Origin: Siphonodentalium dalli
Lineage: Eukaryota; Mollusca; Scaphopoda; Gadilida; Siphonodentaliidae
DNA length: 64,000 nt
Assembly (NCBI GenBank): GCA_032622095.1
Contig: CP136062.1
Coordinates: 195,121,887-195,185,886, forward strand
Direction: 5' to 3'
In this document: one piece after another, positions 11,714-22,255 of the stretch
Layout: each line of letters starts with the position of its first letter
Position numbering within the stretch: the first letter of the stretch is position 1
Translations under genes and position numbers: made by a program
Notes under the pieces: generated by a model
Databases searched by the model: none
What the model was told of the DNA's origin: nothing
The model's input: only the letters and a program-made list of their open reading frames with translations

Positions 11714-12240
11714 ATTAACCCTTTATACACAGTAATGCCCTAAGTAATCGACTCCATAACCACAGCAGAATTATGGGTAACTTTTCAGGATTTAGTCGGA
11801 AATATGGCTTGTTGCCATTCATCGGAAAGCTCTCCCGGAGAGCTTTCCGATGAATGGCAACAAGCCATATTTCCGACTAAATCCCGGAGAGCTTTCCGAT
11901 GAATGGCAACAAGCCATATTTCCGACTAAATCCTGAAAAGTTACCCATAATTCTGCTGTGGTTATGGAGTCGATTACTTATGGCATTACTGTACTAAATG
12001 GATTATCAGTCAGTTAACAAGTGTACATCGACATGGTCTATTATTGATTTGCAGGGATGTATAGGTAATATAAGCAGACGACAGCTAAATAGTAGTGCAG
12101 GATGTGTCATTTGATAAATGTTTATATAATAAGTTCAACAAACGACCTGTCGTCTGTCGTTTGTCGAACTTATTATCTGAACGTTTCATCTGGGTTAACT
12201 ACTCATCAGTTATGCTTTATAGTATAGAAATGGATAACAT
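11714..12240. mobile_element. TTAA-type MITE, copy 1, split by a foldback insertion
   Basis: Starts ttaaccctttata and ends ...gctttatagtatagaaatggataa; the same ends and interior occur at 48592-48897 (ttaaccctttctatactaaa ... gctttagtatagaaaaggttaa). The shared interior includes 'actaaatggattat', 'agtcagtta', 'aagtgtacatc' and 'atggtctattatt'. TTAA with CCCTTT ends again suggests a piggyBac-like non-autonomous family. The interior of this copy is interrupted at 11728-11991. Confidence 0.7.
11728..11991. mobile_element. Foldback element with TA target duplication and duplicated right arm
   Basis: Ends are (ca)cagtaatgcc and ggcattactg, flanked by TA (11726-11727 and 11992-11993). The left arm runs to about 11836 and the right arm back to 11991. 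The inner 48 bp of the right arm (ggagagctttccgatgaatg...) is present twice in tandem, at about 11837 and 11885. The empty site at 48594-48615 reads straight through (ctatactaaatgg), confirming insertion at TA. TA duplication fits a Tc1/mariner-type MITE. Confidence 0.85.
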
Positions 12241-12764
12241 TTACATTTACACACATGTTGCACTCACAAACAATTGTTGACATGGAAGTAGTGGTCTGTA
12301 TTAATGATTAAAGAAGCTTGCTATGTCTGGTGAATAATGGGGCCCGGCGAGTACAACATGTCGGTACAAATGTTGCGAACTGCAAGTTCCCGTTCAAACG
12401 GCTAACGCCAAAAATGAGAAACACACATTCCTCGTGATATACGTCACGGTTTTTGTTTGTTTCGATATCAAGAGAAAATTTATCTTGCCCTCCGCAAAGA
12501 CTTTACCGCAATTTCCAAACGTATAACATTTTTGCCCCAATTGTCACTTTATAACATATGTGGGGAAATATGGATCTGCATGGCGTGGATCTTAAATATG
12601 GTAAATTTGAACACACACCAAGCGATAATATTTAATTAACCCGCACTAATGCTGTTTTAGCACGTTGTATTGTCCGAGGGGATGCTATAAGGCGACCATC
12701 GCACAATGAAAATGTATGGAAGATTGAATTTTGTTTGTGTTGCTTCCTGCACATATAGCAGGTT

Positions 12765-12853
12765 CTGTATAATCCACCCGAAAGACACAGCGGATCTGTA
12801 TCTCCAAACATACAAGCAGGCCTTCTTCGTCAAACGAATTTACAAATAAATTG
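12765..12853. repeat. 89-bp direct repeat, copy 1
   Basis: Begins ctgtataatccacccgaaag and ends ttacaaataaattg; the second copy is at 13436-13524. Confidence 0.9.
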
Positions 12854-13435
12854 TTTTATGGTTTATGCCAAATGGCAAAGGTGATGTCAAGGCCTAGTAA
12901 TCTACAAACTGGGTGGACTGCACCACACCGACCCCACGGACTAGCAGGAAAAAACTAGTATGGAAGATCGACTGGTAACCGAGGGCGAACCCTCGGCTAT
13001 CTATAAGTCAACAAAGGATATAGAATAGTAAAATGACTGATAATTCTGTCGCTATAAATATAATTTTTCACGTGATACGTGCATAAAACGGGTGTGTGTA
13101 TATCATGATGGAAAAGGAACGTAGCTGTAAAGCATATTAAAGATATGGGGGTGGTTTAAGGTTTTGTTGCCCAATTTGTACAGATACAGGTTTCCCCGTC
13201 CATCATGATATAAGATTTGTGAGGCATGATCCAGGAGCGGTTTACAGAAATTTGGAAAATATTTGGAACGTACATACCAAAGTAAAGTTGAATAGCCAAA
13301 ATAGATAATTTTGAACTTTAACAAAGAGCTCCCACATTTTGGAAAGATAGAATTGACACCGGAAGCGTCATCAGTTGCTAGCGCTTGATTCATGACTTCC
13401 TAAACGGTTGCCATGTTTATCCTTTTCGGCACTTT

Positions 13436-13524
13436 CTGTATAATCCATCCGAAAGACACAGCGGATCTGTATCTCCAAACATACAAGCAGGCCTTCTTCG
13501 TCAAACGAATTTACAAATAAATTG
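13436..13524. repeat. 89-bp direct repeat, copy 2
   Basis: One substitution relative to copy 1, implying recent duplication or gene conversion. Confidence 0.9.
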
Positions 13525-13898
13525 ACCAATAATGGCCATTCGAATTTAGATCTGATCGACAAGGCATGTAACGGTTCAAGTTGTAAATTGGCGAATACTT
13601 GTAGTTCACAACTACGTCCTGTTCATCCGGCATATATTATTTCCGATAGATGTTGAGGTAGGTGTCATAATCATCAACATCACAGAGTTTCTGACTAAAG
13701 TTTTATCACAATTGTCAGTGGAATTGGTGGTGATGTCGAATTTCGCGGGGGATTTGGCGATGTTGTCCAAATATTTTTTTTCAATTGACTCAGATGTAAT
13801 GAAATTCACGTACACATGTGATATATGTCAACAAACTTATTAAATACTCAGTATATATAAAAAATACCATCAACATAACATAACATATATACACATTA

Positions 13899-14437
13899 AT
13901 TTTGGATATTATAAACTGTATCCATATACTCCAGAACATCGATTTCCCCTGCTCTGAAAACTCCCTGAATTATATATCCATCTTTGCGATACTTCATCTT
14001 CCGTGGCACAAGCCTCCCACCTGCTCTCGGCTGGATGATGGTTGCTTCCTGAAAGGCTTGCTCTTTAAGAGATCTATCATCCTGAAGATGTTCGGGTGGG
14101 AGCGGGATAGCACCATCTGAAGTTTTCGGTGCCAACCTTCGACGTGATCTGTTGTTCGTGGACCAATGGTGTCGTGGTGGTTCCACATATGGCGGCCATG
14201 GATCCCTTCTACCAAATACTGTGTAATGTAGTCCGTGAACTGGGTGACATTATCTTCTAGAACAATGTTGTTACTCGCGGGATAATCTTCCAGAGCTTCG
14301 AACCGGTACCATGGGAGGGCTATAGAGCTTGTTGTATGAGGGTCTTATGATCATTTCCTTCACTTTCTTCGTATAGCTGTTGCAGATGGCATTTCTTTAC
14401 ATTTATCAAAATTGCTTGGCCGAAATGGAATAGGCTG
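13899..14437 (-). pseudogene. MULE/FLYWCH-type transposase C-terminal remnant
   Basis: Read on the minus strand from about 14350, the sequence encodes ALPWYRFEALED, then a linker ending in TDYITQYLVEG, then WNHHDTIGPRTTDHVEGWH and a helix with SHPNIFRMIDLLK. The order 'W..(H/Y)....RTTN..EGWH..L......HPN....I..LK' is the conserved C-terminal signature of MULE-type transposases often fused to FLYWCH zinc fingers. These proteins cut and paste Mutator-like DNA elements. Upstream (about 14350-14437) the frame meets a stop, and near 14090 it shifts by one base into a second frame (KEQAFQEATIIQ). The catalytic DDE part is absent, so this is a dead fragment. Confidence 0.7.
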
Positions 14438-14761
14438 TCGGAAATAGTCATGTCTATTTATGGAATTATGAAAATCGATCACTGGTATATATGCATTCGA
14501 GAGAACTTCCTGTTTTCAGATTTGATGAAAGTAGTGGAACGCGTTCCTCGTTTTGTATTTGTTATTTTTATTTGTCATGTCTGTTGATGATAGGAACCAA
14601 TGTGTCCAACTTGTTTACAACTGCTATTGTTATTGTGAATTTGCGAAACCTCTTAATACTTTATATCGTTTTTTATTTGATAACTACGTCTATACCTGCA
14701 TGCGTATCAGTCCGTATTGTCTCCATGAGTGCTAGCTTGTTCATCTGTCAAAAACATAAAA

Positions 14762-14805
14762 ATATATATATATATATAGCTATATATATATATATATATA
14801 TATTG
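14762..14805. repeat. (TA)n microsatellite
   Basis: About 20 TA dinucleotides interrupted once by gc. Confidence 0.95.
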
Positions 14806-14859
14806 AGACTTCAATACCTTACTAGTATTCACAGATCAACACAATTTTTATAAAACCCG

Positions 14860-16163
14860 ATTTCAAGACAACAAATAGTTGTTTTGTGAATAAAATACAG
14901 AAAACTGGATAAAACTGAAAATTGTATTGTGTATATTATTTGTCTAAAAAACATTTAAAGTGATGTATTTCTGACGAAGCCTACCGTTGTTCTCGGTGAA
15001 AGCTATGATATTGGTTGGGACGTCTGGTAAAACATAGCAATGCTTTTAAGAAATTGGGTTTTTTGTTTTCTCAAATTGTCCACTTCGCTGTATTTGACAA
15101 ATTCGAACAAATTGAGATTTGAACGAGAGCTCATGCGCAATCAAGAAAACATTAACGCATTAATATTCACGAAAAACCAATGTCAATGATTAAGATCTGT
15201 ATTCACCACTCGGATGTGATGAATTCAGTTGTGCTTTTTGTTTAGATATATATATACATTGGCAAATTAATCAGTCTCCATATAAAACATGCCCGACGAA
15301 AGACATGAAAAATGTAAAATTCAACAACTCAATTGGGGATATTATTTGCTTAGAGTAACATTTTGATCACTTAAAATTCCTCTAATAACTGACGCCATTT
15401 AATGTGCCCGATCTGTTTTGACACCAAATGATTTAAAATTTTCAGGAAAATGACAAATATATAAAACTAGCAGATTCGCCCGCCACTGGCGGCATTCGTC
15501 CCATGGCTTTGTTCGAAAACGCAATTGCAACAGCTTCCGAGACACGTGTGCTGCATTTGCAAAAAAAATCGTTGAAATCCGCCAGTTTTACCCGATTTGA
15601 CCTTGAATTGACCATTTTGAATGTCAAGGTCAGATCCTGGTAACGATTTGACCCGTCCAATACAGCAATAGGGTTGAAGTAAGAATTCTCAGTTAAAGTT
15701 GTTTTGCTCTGTGATTATGAGTGGTATGAGCTTCAATTTCTGATTGGTGCATGCACTTCAAGTTGTCAACCGTAAGCAATACCTGGAATCCCAGATGGTG
15801 GTGAACATTGCTGTCGTGTTGCATACTATACAGTAAGTCTGTTTTGTTGGAGAGAATTCCCATCAAATGTATATAAATGCATATATTATCGAGATGCTAT
15901 TTTATACTACCCTTTGTAGGACAATATGGTACTTCATTCTTTCAAGATGGCTTCCACGATGGCTCCCGGAAGCGACCCAATAGCGATTGTATAACGAAGG
16001 TGATTACTAGTTACATGTACTACCGATTAATAGCAGTTGAGAAATCACAACATCTCAGTCAATTGGGTCCGAATCGGCATCTCCAGTTTAGACCTTGGAG
16101 GTCAGCAATTTTTACATCAACTCGAGCGATGTAAACAGGTCGGTAAATGGACGTGTCAGTTGG
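14860..16163. other. No gene recognised
   Basis: AT-rich intron sequence with no supported coding frame or structured repeat. The short minus-strand frame at 15442-15660 lacks a domain. Confidence 0.4.
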
Positions 16164-16502
16164 TTAACCCTTTACCCAACAAACCGGCCAAAAACGCCCA
16201 AATAAAGCTTCAACAGCCTAAAATATCTTCGGTCTGTCTCAATAACACCATACAAATATGGATATCATTGGAACCGGTTCATTGACCACATTGTGGTGCT
16301 TACAGTTATGCCCTGTGCCAATGCATTCTCTTATATATGCGAGTCGACCATATGTCGCCTCGCATATATAAGAGAATGCATTGGCCTAAAAAAAATATGT
16401 TAAGCCAATGCATTCTCTTAAATATGCGAGGCGACCTATGGTCGACTCGCATATATAAGAGAATGCATTGGCACAGGGCCGTTCTGTTGGGTAAAGGGTT
16501 AA
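16164..16502 (-). mobile_element. Double-palindrome MITE, copy B (inverted relative to copy A)
   Basis: TTAA at 16164-16167 and 16499-16502. The left end is cccttt­acccaacaaaccgg and the right end is its complementary type, gttctgttgggtaaaggg. The unique ~145-bp part (aaagcttcaacagcc...gaaccggttc...) precedes the palindromes, which lie at 16317-16385 and 16404-16472. The unique part is the reverse complement of copy A 9963-10090, so A and B are the same element in opposite orientation. The spacer between palindromes is only 18 bp here, against 80 bp in A. Confidence 0.88.
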
Positions 16503-16824
16503 CCTGACCCGCCCATTTAAAAACATGTTCACTATATCGCTCGAAATTCATTCCAAACATGGCCACGGAGTTCATCCGGTGTTGAACACGTCCAGTGTTC
16601 AGTCCATTTTGGTTTAATCAAAACTATGTAGATCACCTAATTACTTCGCTAGATACTGGCAAAAATATAACAAGCAAAAAGCGTCACATGCACACACCAT
16701 ACATTTCAATAACAATATTATGCCCCATCCACACGGAAACCAACATAACAAAATTTTTTTTATCTGCATTGTCATTGTAGAAGTTCCTATACAGAGCATA
16801 ATATAATTCTGATATTATATAATT

Positions 16825-17125
16825 ACACCAGGAACGTGGCTAGTGGGGCGCCTAACTTCGGTTCCCGCTTGCACCCCCCCCCCCACAACCGGTACTTCAA
16901 GCTTTCCAACCTGGCACTTACTATGTTTGGAGAAAAAAATCGTCAACTGATGGCCATTCAAGACCAAACATTTACGAAAATGCGAAAATATGCTATCATT
17001 GCTCTATAATTTTATTTTTTACAGTAAATACTGGTTGGAAAAACAAACTTTCCAAACAATCCTATTTTGGTCTATATTTTCAAATGATTTTGACCAAAGT
17101 TAGGGCCTCATCCGACCCCACCACT
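16825..17125. repeat. Dispersed 'gacgtggctag / gttggaaat' repeat
   Basis: Opens with ccaggaacgtggctagtggg, then a C-tract and repeated 'ttggaa'/'ttccaac' motifs. Related copies occur at 19105, 25799, 26085, 33715 and 50130. Noncoding; class unknown. Confidence 0.65.
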
Positions 17126-17252
17126 CCGTCTGTGACCAGGTTATATAACATCCCTGATAATGATTGAACTTAATTCCTGAAATATAATTTATCGGCAAAT
17201 TGGACCAATCATAAATTCAAACATGATCTGACTTGACCTGTATTTGAACGAT

Positions 17253-17566
17253 TGATTGATTGATTGATTGATTGGGGTTTATTGTCGCTTTAGCAACTAA
17301 GGCCATGTCACGACATTGTCAGTTTTAGTGGTGGAGGAAATCCGCACACTTGCGACTAATCTAACAGTGATTTCAATGGCTGATAAACTCGACAACCATG
17401 TGCGGCAACCCACCGGCCATCGGCGAGTAACTGGTAACTCAACCAGATAACGATTTCGAGTTACAAAGTCCACGATGGAAACATGTGGATTTGAACCCTT
17501 ATCGCCAGCGCTGGAGGGCGAAACGGCTTGGAGTTGTACCCCTAACCGATTGAGCCACCGAGGCCC
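17253..17566 (-). mobile_element. tRNA-derived SINE with 16-bp target-site duplication
   Basis: On the minus strand the element begins ggggcctcggtggctcaatc and carries an RNA polymerase III A box (tggctcaatcgg, 17546-17557) and B box (ggttcaaatcc, 17487-17497). It ends in a (caat)n tail at 17250-17275. The flanks form a direct duplication, cctgtatttgaacgat at 17237-17252 and cctgtatttgaatgat at 17567-17582, with one mismatch. Pol III boxes, a simple-repeat 3' tail and a TSD of this length are what LINE-mobilised SINEs show. The body between B box and tail is not assigned to a named superfamily. Confidence 0.9.
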
Positions 17567-17597
17567 CCTGTATTTGAATGATACCAGTTTATTAAAT

Positions 17598-18893
17598 TTT
17601 TAGTCGAGTTTTTCTCTCCAAAACTCGACTTATAGTTTGATGAGGGACGGTGGACGGGCGGGCGGGCGGTGGACGGGCGGGCGGGCGACGTGTTTTGCTT
17701 ATAACTCAACCGTTTATTGACGGATTTATTGTGTGAGTACACATCCATGCACGTAAGCTGCAGACAAAAAATCGGGCTCGTCCGCACATTTATTACATAG
17801 TTATGGCCCTTTGAATTTTCAGCTCGTTAGCGCGATAACTTCAACAAACGTTATCCGATTTGATTGAAATTTGGTATATAGGTGTTTCCCAAGAATATCT
17901 CGGATGAGTTCGAAAACCGGCCTGGTCCGATAAAATTTGATAGAGTTATGGCCCTTAATTAGTCATTTTTCACGAATTTTCAGCTCGTTAGCGCGATAAC
18001 TCCAACAAGCGTTATCCGATTTGATTGAAATTTGGTATATAGGTGTCTCCCAATAATATCTCGGATGAGTTTGAAAACCGGCCTGGTCCGATAAAATTTG
18101 ATAGAGTTATGGTCCTTAATTAGTCATTTTTCACGAATTTTCAGCTCGTTAGCGCGATAACTTCAACAAACGTTATCCGATTTGATTGAAATTTTGTATA
18201 TAGGTGTCTCCCAAGAATATCTCGGTCGAGTTCGAAAACCGGCCAGGTCCGATAAAATTTGATAGAGTTATGGCCCTTAATTAGTAATTTTTTCACAAAT
18301 TTTCAGCTCGTTAGCGCGATAATTTAACAAACATCATCCTATTTGATTGAAATTTTGATATATAGGTGTCTCCCAAGAATACCTCGGACGAGTTAGAAAA
18401 CCGGCCCGGTCCGATAAAATTTGATAGAGTTATGGTCCTTAAGTAGTCATTTTGTACGAATTTTGAGCTCGTTAGCGCGATAACTTCAACAAACGTCATC
18501 CGTTTCAACTAAAATTTTGTATATAAGTGTCTTCCAATAATATCCTGGACGAGTTCGAAAACCAGCCTGGCCCAATAAAATTTTATAGAGTTATGGACCT
18601 TAATTAGTCATTTTTCGTGAATTTTTAGCTCGTTAGCGCGATAACTTCAACAAACGTCCTCCGATTTGTTTAAAATTTGGAATAGACATACTTGCCAAGA
18701 ATATTTCGGACGAGTTCGAAAACCAGCCTGGCCCGATAAAATTTGACGGAGTTATGGCCCTTAATTAGTCATTTTTCGATTTTACCTATTAATTAGTCTA
18801 CCGATACTGATGCACACCAATTGGCGGTAGCCACCGGCGGTAAGCCACCGAAAACGAGACACAGCATCTCTGATGCCACCTCTTGTTAAACTA
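17598..18893. mobile_element. Element with a core of 161-bp tandem repeats
   Basis: 'agctcgttagcgcgataa' recurs at 17821, 17982, 18143, 18305, 18466 and 18627, giving a strict 161-bp period for about six units that end near 18780. Each unit contains 'ttgattgaaatttggtatat', 'gaaaaccggcc' and 'gagttatggcccttaatta'. The left flank holds agtcgagttttt...aaaactcgact and a gacgggcgggcgggcg-rich stretch; the right flank has 'ggcggtagccaccggcggta' and ends near 'cacctcttgtt'. Unique flanks around a ~160-bp tandem core match my recollection of bivalve 'pearl'-type / Helitron-like non-autonomous elements. That class assignment is inference; the array is directly visible. Confidence 0.75.
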
Positions 18894-19104
18894 TCGGACA
18901 GCTCCATATAGAAATACTTTCGATCAATAAGCTCTAGTTATTTCATTGATTACTAATTTAGATATCTTCCAAAAATCACCTGAGACGAACACGTCTGATT
19001 GGTATCTCGCTGTGCTGAAAAGGGCGACTCCTGGATACCCAAGTCATCAAACTGACATGTGGAATCGTTTGTTCGGCATATTGAGTTTGTTCACAACATA
19101 GGAC

Positions 19105-19700
19105 TACATAACCAGGGACGTGGCGACAGGGGTTGGGGTCTCACACCCCACACACCCTGAATTTGGTCAAAATTGTCACCTGTTGGAAATTTCATACTTG
19201 AAACGACATTTGTTGGAAATTTAACGCGAACAATGGTTGAAATGTTCTCGTTGTTTGATTTTCCAACATTTCTTCAGTGGGGAATTTGTTGTTTTCAGAC
19301 CAACATTTGCATATTTTCCAACTTTTGGTAAAAATGTTGGACTGAAATGTCCAACACTTGGAAAACTTGAGGCCGGTCTAGAAGCTAGGTTTTTGAAATT
19401 TTCATGTTTAGATTTCAAAGTGTTCTTATACCTGGCCGAAACCATGGTCAGCCCGGCGTTTCGTGGTTGCACCCCCGTGACCAATAAAAAATTGCTAATA
19501 TATTTAAGAAGAAACAAAAATCGGGGTGTGAATTTGCCTGTCCAGAGTTAGACCAATAGATGTTAGGATTTTAAAAATTTCAGGTTCAGGTCTCAAAATT
19601 TTCTCATACAAATGGAATTACGCAAACGTCTGGAGTTTGGTCTGGTTGAAAATTCTAAGGTGTGCAGCCCCAAATGGATACCGTCAAGCTACGTCCCTGA
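19105..19700. repeat. Dispersed 'gttggaaat' repeat
   Basis: Opens with accagggacgtggcgacagg and continues with many ccaac / gttgga motifs. Open frames on both strands here are by-products of the repeat. Confidence 0.65.
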
Positions 19701-20327
19701 ACATAAATGGGGCCAGACAGACACACACTCAAGATAACTGCCGAGAGAGTATAGGGCTGTAAGAGATTCATCGTGAATTCAATGTACCGCGATACACTTT
19801 CAAACGACACACGTGCCGTATCATGTCATGTGTATCGCGATACAGGAAATCAAATAATTTCTTAAGATGGGCATGTGCATGAGAGTAACACCTCACTGGG
19901 ATTCGGCGGGCTCACCACTTTGGGATCTTTAGCGATTTTGGTTCCGACTCTATTCTGTTGATGGAAAACCTACCCTGCTAAGAGAAAATTGTTATGGAGA
20001 GTATTAAATAGCCATGCTTTTGTCCAATTTGTCCGCATTGAGTAAATGGATATTCATATAACCATATAACCTACCGCTAAAACGATGATTGAGATAGGTG
20101 TCTCGTTGTGTCCATATATGGCGATCAGCCAGATTTGGCTTTGAATATCGTGATTTCCAACTTCGGCATCAGTTTTTAGTTGAACAGAGACGGAATAAAC
20201 CATGATACTTACTATAATTGTAATATGCCATCACCAGACTGTCTCAATTGCATTTCGATATCATTAATATCGTCCGCCGTTTTTATTTAATCGTGCATTT
20301 TTGAAATGCACACGGGCTCCGACTCTT

Positions 20328-20791
20328 ATATGTGACCCGCCATATCAAATCCAGTCGTAAGTCGGGATTTTTTTACCCTGTGCCAATGCATTCTCTTATA
20401 TATGCGAGTCGACCATAGGTCGCCTCGCATATATAAGAGAATGCATTGGCCTAACAATTTTTTATCATTTTTTTTAAATAAATGTTTCTTACAATTTTTA
20501 GGACATAAAATAAAAAACATCCATTACCCTGCAGGGAGCCCCACACAAATATAGAAGCACATAGAAGAGTGTCGCCTGCTCATGTTTGTCTGGGGCTCTG
20601 TATGGGTGAAATTATAAAATTGTTAAAGAATACAAGAAAAAATTATTAAAATTGTAAAAAATTGTTAGGCCAATGCATTCTCTTATATATGCGAGGCGAC
20701 CTATGGTCGACTCGCATATATAAGAGAATGCATTGGCACAGGGTAAAAAAATCCCGACTTACGACTGGATTTGATATGGCGGGTCACATAT
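20328..20791. mobile_element. TA-flanked TIR element carrying the double-palindrome cassette (copy C)
   Basis: The outer inverted arms are tgtgacccgccatatcaaat... (from 20331) and ...atttgatatggcgggtcaca (to 20788), flanked by TA on both sides. Inside them lie the same two 69-nt palindromes, at 20382-20450 and 20669-20737, reached through 'tttttttaccctgtgcc' and its complement. The outer ends differ from the TTAA/CCCTTT ends of copies A, B and D, so the cassette sits in an unrelated TIR context. The A/T-rich spacer between the palindromes contains a gagccccaca...tggggctc stem (about 20537-20595). Confidence 0.88.
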
Positions 20792-21430
20792 CTAGAAAAT
20801 TGGTTGGCTCCGGCTCGTTTGCAAAGGCAGATCATGGCAAAACAAATTAAATGCTCTGGCTTCGACTCGTTTTTTTAAAGGATCCGACTATTATATCTCA
20901 AAAAATTACTGGCTCCAGCTTGTTTGCATTGGAAAATCATGTGTAATTGTCGAACTGATAACGAGTTGGTGAACTAGTCTAGAGACACAATTGCACAATT
21001 TACCCCTCATTGAATTTTTTTTTTTTTTTTTTTATTGGAATAAACAGACATCAATGAAGAATGTAAATACAGAGAGGGTACATGTTATTATAAATAAAGT
21101 TACATTCTTCCAATTCTCTCACATCTTGCTCACTTCATTTACAACGTTATGTTTATCCATCCTTGTAATTAGTTATATATTTATCTTTATTGTATGACTA
21201 TCGTTTTTCTTTCCCCAATACCGCTATTGTATAGCGATCATTTCCTGACCATCGGATCAGCTGCAGTTTGACCCGATGTCGTACCACCCTTCTCTATCTC
21301 GCATACTGCGCATGTCCGTAAAAAAGCCGGACGATTTATTATACAAAACATTTTCCTTCTTTATTCTTGTTACTATTGGTTTCATAATTAATTGTGCTTT
21401 TTAAATAAAAATCATGTCATATAATAAACC

Positions 21431-21595
21431 TGTTATCGCTACAATGAATTGATCTGGGCTTCGCATCACGTCTCGTTGAAGAGGTCAGATCGCTGGATCA
21501 AACTCGACGCCTGTGGCGGCTCGTTTGATCCAGCGATCTGACCTCTTCAACTCGACGTGATACTTCGCCCAAATCAATTCACTGCAGCGATAACA
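21431..21595. repeat. 165-nt foldback element
   Basis: The left arm starts tgttatcgctacaatgaatt and the right arm ends aattcactgcagcgataaca. The inner arms gttgaagaggtcagatcgct and their complement are perfect, with a few mismatches towards the ends. The centre contains a gcc/ggc stem. Confidence 0.88.
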
Positions 21596-21814
21596 TGTAT
21601 TTATCCCCATTCTGATTTTCATTTTCTTGCCATTTTGCAGATTACATATTATACTTCTTCTAAAATGTTCAGCGATTGAAGAAAATAAAGATATGTTTAT
21701 TTAAGAATTAATAAATTTCACATATTTCTATATAGTGGACGACAGCGTGCACATAATTATGGTAATGCCATCGTTGTGTATCCGCATTATTCGATTTTAT
21801 TTATATTTCGACAA

Positions 21815-22255
21815 AAATAAAGGGTGTTGTGGGGTGGCCCACAAGACACTCTTTCCACGTACTCTACACCCCCACCCCGATCCAAAATGGTCGGCGTCCA
21901 GATGGGTTCAACTAGGGCACCAATGGCATTTCTCGACCCCGTGACCGATCAAGGTCAAATAAAGGGTGTTGGAGGGTGGCCAAAATACATTCTAAATATT
22001 CACCCCACACAACCCACCCCGATCAAAAATGGCCGCCGTCCAGAGGGGTTCAAATAGGGCACCCATTTCTCGGCCCCTTGACCGATTTAGGTCAAATAAA
22101 TAGAATGACTTGGGAGCACCCAGCATCACCCTTTATTTGACCTGAAATGGCATGGATGCCCTATTTGAGTCCTCTGGATGGCGGCCATTTTGAATCGGCT
22201 GGGTGTGTGGAAAGAGTCTTTGTTGGCACACTGCAACACCCATTATTTTAGCGAA
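21815..22255. repeat. Direct plus inverted repeat cluster ('aaataaagggtgtt' family)
   Basis: Two direct units begin aaataaagggtgtt (about 21818 and 21958) and contain 'ccgatccaaaatgg' / 'ccgatcaaaaatgg'. A third, inverted unit runs about 22128-22250 (caccctttatttgacc ... ccattttgaatcgg). This resembles a foldback transposon with a duplicated left arm. Confidence 0.7.

Larger units (their letters stand above)
12241..13895. other. No gene recognised; contains an 89-bp direct repeat
   Basis: An 89-bp segment at 12765-12853 recurs at 13436-13524 in direct orientation with a single visible substitution (cacccg / catccg). The 580 bp between contains an open frame on the minus strand (13103-13393) that I do not recognise. 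No splice structure or domain supports a gene. Confidence 0.55.

Noticed and set aside
13103-13393. 96-codon minus-strand frame between the 89-bp repeats
   Set aside because: No domain recognised and no acceptor/donor pair that clearly defines an exon.
17487-17557. tRNA gene
   Set aside because: A and B boxes are present but there is no cloverleaf; the TSD and (caat)n tail show it is a SINE.
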